A stretch of 60,417 nucleotides of DNA, taken from the NCBI GenBank assembly GCA_000226015.1, contig JH154390.1, forward strand, positions 173,125-233,541, in the 5' to 3' direction. The position numbers were made by a program, and so were the translations under genes. Below are positions 1 through 9,700 of the stretch, one piece after another. The notes under the pieces were generated by a model. That model had not been told where the DNA came from. It ran no database searches and worked only from the letters and a program-made list of their open reading frames with translations. The stretch is from Mnemiopsis leidyi (Eukaryota; Ctenophora; Tentaculata; Lobata; Bolinopsidae). Within the stretch, counting starts at the first letter, position 1. Every line of letters starts with the position of its first letter.

Positions 1-303
1 GGGAGTAAACTCGCAAATATATAGTTCAGCGTTAGAATGACTTTNCGAGGCAACTTGTAACGTCGACATGGTAACGGTGGCGCGCACTGCACTATGTGTA
101 AAATTGCTTTGTGACCGCGGACAGCGGACAGCGGACACCGCCATTTACCTACCTACCCACCTACCACCTCCTAAATCCGACCACTTTAAACCATCTACTT
201 ACTTTTTTGCCTTCGGCAAAAAAAGTATTAGAGATGGAAAAAATGGGGCAGGTTTTTTAAACCCTTGCTTTGGGTGAGGAATGTGATAACCTCAAACACA
301 TAC

Positions 304-429
304 CTTCATCCCACTAGGTAATGGTGCTGTGTAAGTCATGTAATTAGGTGTGAAGACTACCATGGTGTATGCCACAAAGCAAATTATAGTCCCTGGAAGG
401 GCAATGAAAAAGAACATCCGATTTGCCAT
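304..429 (-). CDS. first coding exon of a small membrane protein (partial gene)
   Basis: On the minus strand an ATG at 429 opens 42 codons ending in GGG-ATG-AAG at 304, directly followed by a good donor, gtatgtg. An in-frame TAA lies just upstream of the ATG, and a tatttttcag acceptor sits about 11 bases before it, so the 5' UTR is probably spliced. The peptide begins MANRMFFFIALPG and continues through a hydrophobic run to about residue 26, which looks like one membrane segment. The FFxIALPG pattern recalls cytochrome c oxidase subunit 6A, but the rest does not clearly match, so I do not assign it. The next exon should lie beyond the left edge. The gene is divergent from RMI1, with about 680 bp between start codons. 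Confidence 0.45.
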
Positions 430-1107
430 GATGATTTATCCTGAAAAATATTTTTGAATCGTTTTTGTTTAGTTATCACTATGTTAATTATAATGTAAAA
501 ATATCAATTTCGAAATGTGATGAAAAAATATCAATTTCGTCTAAGAAGTCTAAGAAAATGAAACCATTCTCGATATGCCCATATCTAATTAAACGCTGGC
601 CGGAAAAATCAAAGTATAAAAAGAATGATTAATAACTTACGGTTCACAGTACAGAAAGAATGCAAACACGACTCAAAATAACACAAAGCAATGCACATTG
701 TACAAATAGTTGTACATTGAGGCGTTGGAGGTCTCCAGGAAAATGATCATTACATTGATTACTTCATTAACTTGAATTAGAGTTTACCCACTCACAGTTA
801 TCAAAATATAAATGTAATATCCAATATTTCATGTAAAACTTACAATTTAAGAAAAACATTTCATTGCAAATAACTTTGTATATTCATTTTCTATTACCAT
901 ACAATTTATTATTGTATTATTTGAAACAATATATAAGCCCATACAATTCATCTGAAGACTTTTAGATTTCTTAAAAGCCGGCTCAATCAATAAAGTTTGG
1001 CCAGTTATCTGTAGCAGTGCTACTGAGTCTCTACTCTCTTATAATATAAGTCATGTTTCTGATAGGGGTAATATTCGACTTGAATTTCACAGGAATGTAA
1101 GAGAGAA
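430..1107. other. intergenic, divergent promoter region
   Basis: AT-rich stretch of about 680 bp between two divergently oriented starts. I see no ORF, repeat or clear core-promoter motif. A ttcacag acceptor-like site at about 1086-1092 lies just before the RMI1 start, compatible with a 5' UTR intron or with leader trans-splicing. A two-codon upstream ORF (ATG TAA, 1095-1100) precedes the RMI1 ATG. Confidence 0.5.
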
Positions 1108-2700
1108 ATGGTGGTAACATCCTCAAACACAGTAGAATGTACTTACAATCAGCTAAAAACCAAACATCACGGGGTTCTTATAAACAAGAACTGGATATCC
1201 AGAATATTAGCATCAGAACCGCTGACTGTAGAGCAGGTCTACAAGAAATGGTTGACAACAGACATAGTTGAAACTGAAGGTAACTGCTTACCACCTGATA
1301 TCACTTCCGTTACTGGAGGGAAAGTTGAAATTCCTGGACCGTTAACTCTACAAGTACAGTCTGTTTTAAACGTTGGCTTATCATTTTACTCTCAATTGAA
1401 AAAGTTGAATGGGAAAGCGGTACCTGAACCCACCCAGCAGACTCAGTACAATGAGCCACCCCCTTCAAGAATGTTGTTTATAACTCTAACTGACGGAACC
1501 AATATAGTAAACGGCATGGAATACAAACCCTGCCCTCAGCTGTCAGTGAACTTACTTCCTGGTACAAAAGTGTTGGTATCTCATGTTGTTGCAAGGATTG
1601 GGGTTATTCTGTTGCAACCAGGTAACTTCAAGGTATTGGGGGGTTGTGTGGAAAGATTGAGGTCTTTAAATACCCAGGAAAAGGTACTTAAAAAGGCACT
1701 TGAAGGAGAAGATGAAGGAGAGGAGGAAGAAGAAGATAATGATGACGATGTGGTCTTAGTGAGTGATCAGACAGACCAATCTTCCTCTGCTACTGCTTGT
1801 GTCACCTTAAATCCATATAATTCATCTCCTGCCATTTTACATGGTCAAAATCAAATCAAACAGTTTGGTAAATCCTCTATATCAACTGCTAATTACAACC
1901 CCTACACCGCCTCTCTTGCCTCTTCATCTGCAAAGCAAAACGCTGTAAAACAGAGTGTTTCTCAAGAGCATCAGCAAGCAACCCCCTCAGTTTTTCTTCG
2001 GCCACCTGCAACAAAAAATTGTGTAAAAAGGGATGCTATGTCTAACCAAAACCAATCCAGCCTCCAAAATGAGCAACATAGTTCAGCCTCACACAGTAAT
2101 AAACGAATCAAATCTGACCCATCCTTAAACAACAAATTTAGAAAGGAAGACTGTAATCTGGACAATGATTTTGAGGAATTCTTCGAGCCTGATGAAGACT
2201 TTGAAATGAGTTTAGACATTCCCCAAATTAGCACAAATGCAGCTCCTGAAACTCACAATCACTCAATCCCGGTCTGTAGCTTATCCACAAACTTGACCTT
2301 TCCGTTAAAAATAACAGCAACCATCTCCAGTCTTGCTTCTAAGCTTCTACCAGTACCTGAATGGACTGCGCAGGCACTTCTGACTGACCATTCTGGCACA
2401 AAGGAGCTGCGACTCAGTGAGAAATTTCTCTGTAGACTAATAGGATACACATCTGCAGAATTCAAACAGCTAAAACCTGTCAGCGCCACTAACCAGGCAA
2501 TAAGAACGTTCTTAAGAACGGGTTTGGAATCCTGTCAAAGTGATCTAGTGTTTAAAACGGGGCAATTTATCGTTCAGTTGAACACAGTGAATAGCGAACT
2601 GTCTCCGTTTGAAATTGTAGAGTTTGAGAGTGTGGATGAGACACAGGAAAATGAACTGAGGGAGTATGTCAAGGGCAGGGTAGAGGGACCGTTACAATAA
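1108..2700 (+). CDS. RMI1: RecQ-mediated genome instability protein 1 (RMI1), intronless
   Basis: One uninterrupted 530-codon frame. RMI1 is the OB-fold scaffold of the BLM-TOP3A-RMI dissolvasome, which resolves double Holliday junctions in the nucleus. Residues about 25-200 show the N-terminal helical region and first OB fold (NWISRILASEPLTVEQVYKK, then the conserved GTKVLV...GVILLQPGNFKVLGG strand region). Residues about 205-220 are a Glu/Asp-rich linker, followed by a low-complexity Ser/Asn/Gln middle. Residues about 405-515 resemble the second OB fold that binds RMI2 (WTAQALLTDHSG, LIGYTSAEFKQLKP, CQSDLV). Length is near the vertebrate 600-odd residues. Vertebrate RMI1 also has a single coding exon. 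The start is the first long-frame ATG, after a two-codon uORF. An AATAAA hexamer overlaps the stop codon at 2696-2701. Confidence 0.9.
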   Translation: MVVTSSNTVECTYNQLKTKHHGVLINKNWISRILASEPLTVEQVYKKWLTTDIVETEGNCLPPDITSVTGGKVEIPGPLTLQVQSVLNVGLSFYSQLKKLNGKAVPEPTQQTQYNEPPPSRMLFITLTDGTNIVNGMEYKPCPQLSVNLLPGTKVLVSHVVARIGVILLQPGNFKVLGGCVERLRSLNTQEKVLKKALEGEDEGEEEEEDNDDDVVLVSDQTDQSSSATACVTLNPYNSSPAILHGQNQIKQFGKSSISTANYNPYTASLASSSAKQNAVKQSVSQEHQQATPSVFLRPPATKNCVKRDAMSNQNQSSLQNEQHSSASHSNKRIKSDPSLNNKFRKEDCNLDNDFEEFFEPDEDFEMSLDIPQISTNAAPETHNHSIPVCSLSTNLTFPLKITATISSLASKLLPVPEWTAQALLTDHSGTKELRLSEKFLCRLIGYTSAEFKQLKPVSATNQAIRTFLRTGLESCQSDLVFKTGQFIVQLNTVNSELSPFEIVEFESVDETQENELREYVKGRVEGPLQ

Positions 2701-2900
2701 ACTAATATTTGTAGCTGTTTTTAGACATTTCAGCTATCCATATTTTGATGCTATTTTTGAATGAACTTCCTTTCTAACCTTAATGGGCTGTATTTGAACA
2801 ATTGTAATTTAGCTTATTTTTTAGTAAATTCAACCTTCTATCCGAATTCGAGTTTTATCTGAAAAAAATTACTGAAAGTTTTAGCAACCACGATTCTCAA

Positions 2901-3195
2901 CACAAAAGGTTATTTGGAATCCCATCGAAGGATTCAAGCTGGTGGGAAACCCTATAAACTTATAAACGCCAGTTCTGCTCAAGGAAATTTTCTAAAAGCA
3001 CTTCTCCTGTTCATAACAGGATTCATAGTGGTGAAAACCTTACAAGTGCTCTGATTTTCTTGTCGACAGAAGATATCTGTCATCCCACAAGACAAGCCGC
3101 ACAAGTTAGAAGAGCTTCAAAAGTGCTGCTTCCTCATTGACTCAAGGACGTTTACTGCAAAGTATGTTATATAGTTCATAAGAGAGTAAGAGGAC
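2901..3195 (+). pseudogene. decayed C2H2 zinc-finger coding relic
   Basis: Three degraded C2H2 finger/linker units can be read in shifting frames. The first (about 2907-2960) reads GYLESHRRIQAGGKPYK, matching the HxRIHTGEKPYK linker with a His-to-Gln loss. The second (about 2970-3050), in another frame, reads CSRKFSKSTSPVHNRIHSGE, with finger Cys, hydrophobic core and HxRIHSGE. The third (about 3110-3195) reads SRTFTAKYV and then VHKRVRG after a further shift or stop. No frame stays open through all three, so this cannot be a working finger array. It is most likely the remnant of a tandem zinc-finger gene or a retrocopy. It lies just 3' of RMI1 and could sit in its 3' UTR. Confidence 0.65.
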
Positions 3196-3218
3196 TAATA
3201 GTTAGGAGCGCCCCTACA

Positions 3219-3516
3219 TATGCAATATTTGCTTGCAATCCTCCGCATTGTTCTGCATATAGTTCCCTATCCTCCGCATTGTTTATCATATATTTCCCTA
3301 TCCTTCGCATTGTTGTGCATATATTTCCCTATCCTCCGCATTGTTGTGCATATATTTCCCTATCCTTCGCATTGTTTTTCATATATTTCCCTATCCTTCG
3401 CATTGTTTTTCATATATTTCCCTATCCTTCGCATTGTTGTGCATATATTTCCCTATCCTTCGCATTGTTTTTCATATATTTCCCTATCCTTCGCATTGTT
3501 TTTCATATATTTCCCT
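3219..3516. repeat. 31-bp minisatellite
   Basis: About nine to ten tandem copies of a 31-bp unit, core CATATATTTCCCTATCCTTC followed by GCATTGTTTTT, with variants TTGTGC and CTCCGC. Because 31 is not a multiple of three and the unit lacks stops on the plus strand, all three forward frames stay open. The apparent coding potential here is an artefact. Confidence 0.95.
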
Positions 3517-3944
3517 AATCCCTATTTAGTACTTAATCACGCTAAAGTACAATGTGACACAAGTGTAAAATAAAATCTTCGAAAACGTGAAAGAATAAGC
3601 AATGAGAAGAAACAGGTTGACACTTTTATTTATTCACTTTTTTTCCATTAAGTATATACTCTCAACCATTCACGGGCATAAGATGCAATGCTGATGACTC
3701 GTTGGTATGTTGCAGTATCCAATATTGGTATGTTGCAGTATCCAATATTGAAAATGATAATCTATAATAGATTTTCGTCACTGATTCAATATCCTGCCGG
3801 TTAACTGACTTAGAAGTTTGGAAGTTGCATACTAAAACATGTTATTTTAAGAGGAATGATTAAATTTCCACACACTGAGCCAGTAATTTGTCACTGACTG
3901 TGTATTTATAATCTCAGCTGGGGAGTTAGGATGTTCCTTGTGCG
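3517..3944. other. intergenic; contains a 23-bp tandem duplication
   Basis: AT-rich spacer between the minisatellite and POLDIP2. It holds an AATAAA-like hexamer near 3569-3575 and two perfect tandem copies of a 23-bp unit starting TTGGTATGTTGCAG (3702-3724 and 3725-3747). A short upstream ORF begins at ATG 3931 and overlaps the POLDIP2 start out of frame. Nothing else is recognised. Confidence 0.6.
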
Positions 3945-6165
3945 ATGTTCAAGCTAGCGCGATCCAACAACAAGGGCTTGTTGCCCGCCTTATTTTTCTC
4001 TGCGAGACCTCACTCTACCGCTTACAACCTCATTGAAGTTGGGAAATTTACTGCTCCTAAAGTTACTGGAAACTATGAATGTGGACAGGTAGCAGATTTA
4101 CATCTTTACATTTAATAACAGAAATCATTTTAATTCATTACCGTTTAACTTGATAAGTTGATGTTACTGATGTGCTCTGTTACCGATCTCTACACCGCCC
4201 TCCAGCTGTTCCTACACAAGAAGCTCGATTATAGGGGTGTAGTTCTCTTTCCTTGGGTAGCTCGAGTATTCAGTCGTAACAACAAAGCTTTTCCTCTGCT
4301 CTTTGACAGGTTCTTACTTCTATATGTGTATCCATGGTACATGGTTTTATATGTGTATCCGTTTTGTATCACCACGTTGATTATTGATACCTAATCTCAC
4401 TTTTGTATCTTCTTGGATGTACTATATTTCCTAAAGTAGTAATGTTGCAATAAAGTATAAACTCCCAGTAAACTAAAGAAAGGTGAAGTCGACGACATTC
4501 CCGGCTTTACAAAAGAGAGCTATCAGACTGTTATCTACTATCAAGTTTTACTTGACTTCAGGGACTGTCCTATTGTAAGTTTGAGAGCTTACTGTTCAGT
4601 GTTACGTTAATCTATACATACTACGATATATATACTATAAAGGACATCCCTAAATCACGATACAGTACTTTATAAAACACCTTAGTGTGTTATAACCTAA
4701 GTGTGTAATAACCTGAATAATCGTAACTTGAGTAGCAGTTATCCCACACTCCACAGTAACCTTCCTTGTAGCCTACATTGCCTGTACATGATACAAGTAA
4801 CACATTTCCCGCTTCGTCAGGTATCACAACGAGAAGGTATCACATTCCTAGGACAGAACTCTGACAACAAGTTCTACACCATCCCAGGGATCGATTACAT
4901 CTCACACGAGGACGTCCTGCCTTACGAGCAGTCAGAGTCCATCAGAGATCCAATACAACACAACCTGTTTCAGAAGTTCCTGGATAAGAGAACTGACCCA
5001 AGTTAGTCAAATCGTTGGTCTTAGAGGAAACAATATTTTCCGCTCTTCTTTTTATTTACTATACTCAACATAGGACGGATTTCATCTAGAATTTTAGTAT
5101 TGAACTTTGAGTATCATCAGGTTTCACTGCATAATTTTACAAACTAAACTGAATGTCTTGCTTTGCAGGTGGGGTAACTTCATATCACTCTACAAATATG
5201 TTGCATCAATTCCACGAGGATAACTTTGATTGTTTACGTTTGAGGGACGTTCACAGTCAAACTACTAACGGGGTCAAGATAACTGTCTATAGTTTCTTTA
5301 TGGGCTGTAGGGTATGTAGAATGTTCTTGTCTCATGATGTTGTATTTACCAGAATTTATTTCGACCTGTTCAAGGGTTCCAATACAACACTCAACAGAGT
5401 GCATCGCTGTGACGGTGGCAATGTAAATATTTTGCATAAAATTTGAAACGCGCTTTGCTATCAATAACTGAATTTTGGCGCAAAATAAACGCGCGACTGA
5501 CGCGCGTTATTTACTATTTGTCGCGTGCACGTTTAACCACTATTAACGTTTCACCACTGTCTAATTTTAAACCATTTCTGGGACACTGCCAGCATTGGTC
5601 TCACACGTGACCTAGTGCAGTAACACCGATTTCTTTTCAGTCTGAGACCCCAACTAAGGAACACTGGTGGAGATACAGCATTCTGATGGAAAACGTGGGT
5701 GACATTACAGTACAGCTCAGAGAACGAACATGGTGCATTTTTAGTAACGCCGACAACAAGGAATCCGTAACAGGAAAGGGAGTGGTTGGTCAGGTAAGAA
5801 CTGTTTAGATTTAACCTTCTTGACTAGTGGTTTCTGGCACCAGGGATACATGACATAATCTTTAACTGCGTAGAGTTTTCTTCTATCTATAACCGGGTTC
5901 TTAAAATCCTCACCTGAAACATATTGTCAATGTTTAACTATAGAGTAACTATATACCCAATGTACCTTGTATAAATACACTTCCCTCTTAGGAACCAGTG
6001 CTAGCTCCAGGACAGTGTTTCCAATACAGCTCTCTCGTAAGTCTCCGCTCCAGTGCGGGGCACATGTGGGGGACTTATCTGTTCGAGCGGGAAGACAGGA
6101 AGTTCATCAATGTCAGTATCCCACCCTTCCTTCTTGTCAGCAAGGTTAACGAACCTCAAGTCTAA
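3945..6165 (+). CDS. POLDIP2: polymerase delta-interacting protein 2 (PDIP38), 7 exons
   Basis: Exons: 3945-4088, 4206-~4275, ~4483-4574, 4821-5001, 5169-5311, 5641-5793, 5992-6165 (about 318 codons). POLDIP2 is a mitochondrial/nuclear protein that binds DNA polymerase delta/PCNA and also contacts CLPX. Exon 1 gives a basic, Ser/Arg-rich start (MFKLARSNNKGLL) typical of a mitochondrial targeting peptide. Exons 2-4 carry the YccV-like domain (LDYRGVVLFPW, YYQVLLDFRDCP, GIDYISHEDVLPYE). Exons 6-7 carry the ApaG/DUF525 domain (HWWRYSILMENVG, VQLRERTWCIFS, GKGVVGQEPVLAPGQ, SAGHMWGTYLFER). Most junctions have good GT-AG sites and consistent phase. The exon 2/3 junction is the weak point: the frame-consistent acceptor near 4482 lacks a pyrimidine tract, and an alternative cccag acceptor at 4466-4468 would need a different exon 2 end. 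Confidence 0.88.
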
Positions 6166-6775
6166 TCGTGGAGAATTGAACAGTGTAGAGGATCCTTACT
6201 GGCTGCAACTTGTCTGACGTTGTCAGATCCCTCCCGCACTGTAAATTAATGAGCGGGAGGACGCTGTTATTGAAAATGGGACCCTTCGAAGTTTTCAAGT
6301 TGATTAGAAAGATCTTTAGAGGCAAGAAAAATGTGAAATGATCCTTTGTAACAAAGGTGATATCAACTGGACTATTATAGGTCTCAAACTGTAAAATTCT
6401 GGAATAAGTTATACTTGAGAAATCCTCCGAACAGTAAACTTTTTTTCACGTCTACAAATTGATGATTTGATGAAACTCCTATTACAAGGAAAAGGACTTA
6501 AAGTATTGGAGTTTAAGAACGGGCAGGGAATCTTATGATAATGTCTATGTGTTTGATAACTTATTGTTTTATATTGCAGTAAGCTTTGAATGCCTTACGA
6601 TTAATTAATCAATGAGTTACTTTGTTGTGCATTCTTGAAATCTAGATTAAACTGAAACCATACACAATACCAAAATCATTTCTATTGTAGTAAATTTTTC
6701 ACATGATATTTAAATAGGCATGGAATAGTGCTTTTAAATTTCTCCTAACACTTTGCCTTCCAAGCCTGTCTAGCG
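6166..6775. other. intergenic between POLDIP2 and the TPR/MYND gene
   Basis: AT-rich sequence with no ORF of note. It should hold the POLDIP2 3' UTR and the promoter of the next gene. A pyrimidine-rich run ending ccttccaag at about 6754-6763 just before ATG 6776 resembles a 3' splice site, so a 5' UTR intron or trans-splicing is possible. Confidence 0.45.
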
Positions 6776-9700
6776 ATGGCTGCAGCCAGTACTGCTAAGG
6801 CCGATAAGGTAAAGTTGTTTATGAAGGAGCTGAAGAAAGCAGTGAAAAAAGAAAACGAATCCGCAACTAAGATCCACTCCTTCAACAAACTTCTCAGACG
6901 AGTTCCAGGTAGGGCCAACTAAAAAAGGTCTATAGGAACCCTTAAATTCCCAAAATTGTCTTATACTTTTTAGACATATTTTGATTTTTCACGCGATAGG
7001 TTTAACAACTGTAACGGTGAACAACATAGGACGTTTTACAGGACCCATTGTGCGGCTTAAGCACACTTTTTATAATGAAAACTCGGTCCAGTTTAAACGT
7101 CCTATGTTGTTCACTGTAAAATGCAACTAAAAAAGTCCAAAATAAGCCAAAATTTTAGGTCTGAAAAATTCAATAGGGACCCTAAAATTTCCAAAATAGA
7201 CATAGACTTTTCAAGTCGTCTTTAAGTGCAGCCAGGGATAAAACTGATGACCATACCTGTTTTCATATCAGAGTGCCTCAGTCCTAAATAAGTTTCTTAT
7301 AAATTAGTGAATAGTATCTTAAAATAATACATTTCTCAGATTTGTCGCCATGTGGTCAATGTAAGTTTGAGTTTTCCAAGGAGCAGTTGACGACCAACAA
7401 CAAATTATACGTGGACTCCATCATCTTCATAAGTGACGTACCATGGTACTATTACTGAACAACAATTCTATTTTCTAAAGAATCCTCGTGCTTGATAGCA
7501 TCATGATCACTTCTACAACATCATCGTTAGCTTTTGCCTTAAATACATTTTCTGAGAAGTCGGCTCATACTTCAAAATGTCCCAGGTCTATACATCTTGA
7601 GCCACACAACATGTTTTCCACCACCGGAATATCCTACGACATTGTGATAAAGTGTTATTTTCCCGGGGCTGTCTGTCAGGAGGACTCCGAGATATTTGCC
7701 AGTATCAGGTTTAGTGGTCCGGCCCCCATCAGCGCCGTCACCAAAACCCAGTACTTCAGACAGTCCCACAAGATGTTTGTATTGCCTGACTGCATTTCGG
7801 ATAATGTGAGTTAATCATACCCTATTTTATTATTAGTTGATTGTTTACGCTAGGATATTATGACATTTATCTCCTAAGTAACTGTTACTTCAGATATGTT
7901 AAGTCCCATCACTAGAATCAAACAGTTTAATCTTACATGTTATTACAGAAACTGAAGCTAGCCAAGACGAACAAGAGGAAGAAATATGAGTTCTCAGTGT
8001 CAATCGAGATAAAGAACGATAAGAGAAAAGTAGGTAACCCAAAGTTCAAACATCTATATCTCAGGCTATATCTAAAGAACTAAGAGATACAGAGTTACTC
8101 TCATGCAAATTGTTATTTGGAGGCAAATTGTAATTTATATTTTGAACCCTACTAGTTTCCTCCACAGCTCACTTTCCCTCCCAGCTGTTACTCTCTGACT
8201 GTCTATCCCGCAGAGACACGAGACGAAACTCCCGCCAGCCCGCATGTTAGTGGGTGTGGAACATTGGGATTACATGGCGGAACACATGGTGTCATCCTCA
8301 CTCCCCTCCGTCAAGGGGGTGTCTCGTCCTAACGCTGTTATCGTCCTCAGTGCTCTCTACAACCTGCTTTCTGAGGTTTTACATCCCTAAAGGCTTGAAG
8401 CTTTTGATCCGCATCGGGCTTCGGTAGCTCAGTTATTTTTGAAGTCTTCAAATCTAGCACCTCTTACACTCTGTTAAATCAACTTGGTTGTTTGTAAAGG
8501 CAATGGATGGAGGACCGTATTACAAGACTTTCACTGCAATAATACAAGAAAATGTAAAACACTTTCTCTATACAATGTACACAACCCAACAACAAGGAAC
8601 TCATTACACGCAAGTGTTGGCTTAGAAAATGTTGGTAACAGAGAAGCAGCTAACAAACCAACAATCTCCCAGGAGACAATGCGACTCAGCACGGGAGAGA
8701 CCTGGTTCAAGATGCTGGACTACCTAACCTGTACCGTGTACCGGTACTGGTGGAAGGATCTGTCTCCCAACTCCCTTGGCACTGGGGAGTATCCTAGAGA
8801 TCTCCGGGACTTCCTCTCTCAGTCTGGTCTCATTGATCACGTGGGTATCACGTGTCTGTTATTTTGTTAATCAAGGACAATCCCGGATTCACTCAAAATG
8901 GAGACTATATATAGAAAACTAAGTGTGAATTAGTGGCCCTCAGATTTGCCCCCTAGCGCAGAGCAGATATTCTTGTTTCTAGTCGAATCCAGCATTATCT
9001 CCGTGAATAAATTCTCCTGTTTCAGATAATATTCCTGCTCAAAGCTGACTTCACCCAAGGAACTTGGTCTGCTCTAGTTCCCGGACTGTTCATCAAGCTG
9101 CTTGTCTGGAGATCCGACACTCTTGGGAGAGATGCTGCTCTGAACTTTCGAGAAAAGGTACTGACGGCATCACGACTTTTACTGGACAAAGTGAAGGAGA
9201 AGAGAGCTGGGATGAGGTTGGTACACCTACTTATACACGGTAAGTACTGTGTAGGTAAGTACTGTACTGTGTAGGTAAGTACTGCGTAGGTAGGTACTGT
9301 ACTGTTTAATTTTCGCATGTTGAACTCAAGTTAAGACGACATATGAAGAAAAAGTATAAGATAACTGAGAACGGTTAGAGGAGTATTATCTTAGGTAATT
9401 TCTCAGTACTCCGTGTATCTACAGGTTAATCTCACGCGTGGTACTGGAGATAATGCCAGATCTGTATAGCTGCACTCAAGGAGACGATAGTATCTTACAA
9501 TTTGTACACTGTCTAGCTGATCTCAACCATTACTGCAACGTCAGGAACTCTTTCTCTTTAGGTAGGTTCAGTGAAGTAGAAGATTTTAATTTTGAAGTTG
9601 GCCAGACATATCTTACCTGAATGATTATTTGTTGCTCTGCGACTAAATCACGATGTGCTGTATATATACCTAGTATAATATATTCTCTCTAGAAGTTTAT

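Noticed and set aside
3220-3573. 117-residue plus-strand ORF and two overlapping ones in other frames
   Set aside because: Produced by the stop-free 31-bp minisatellite, which opens all three frames.
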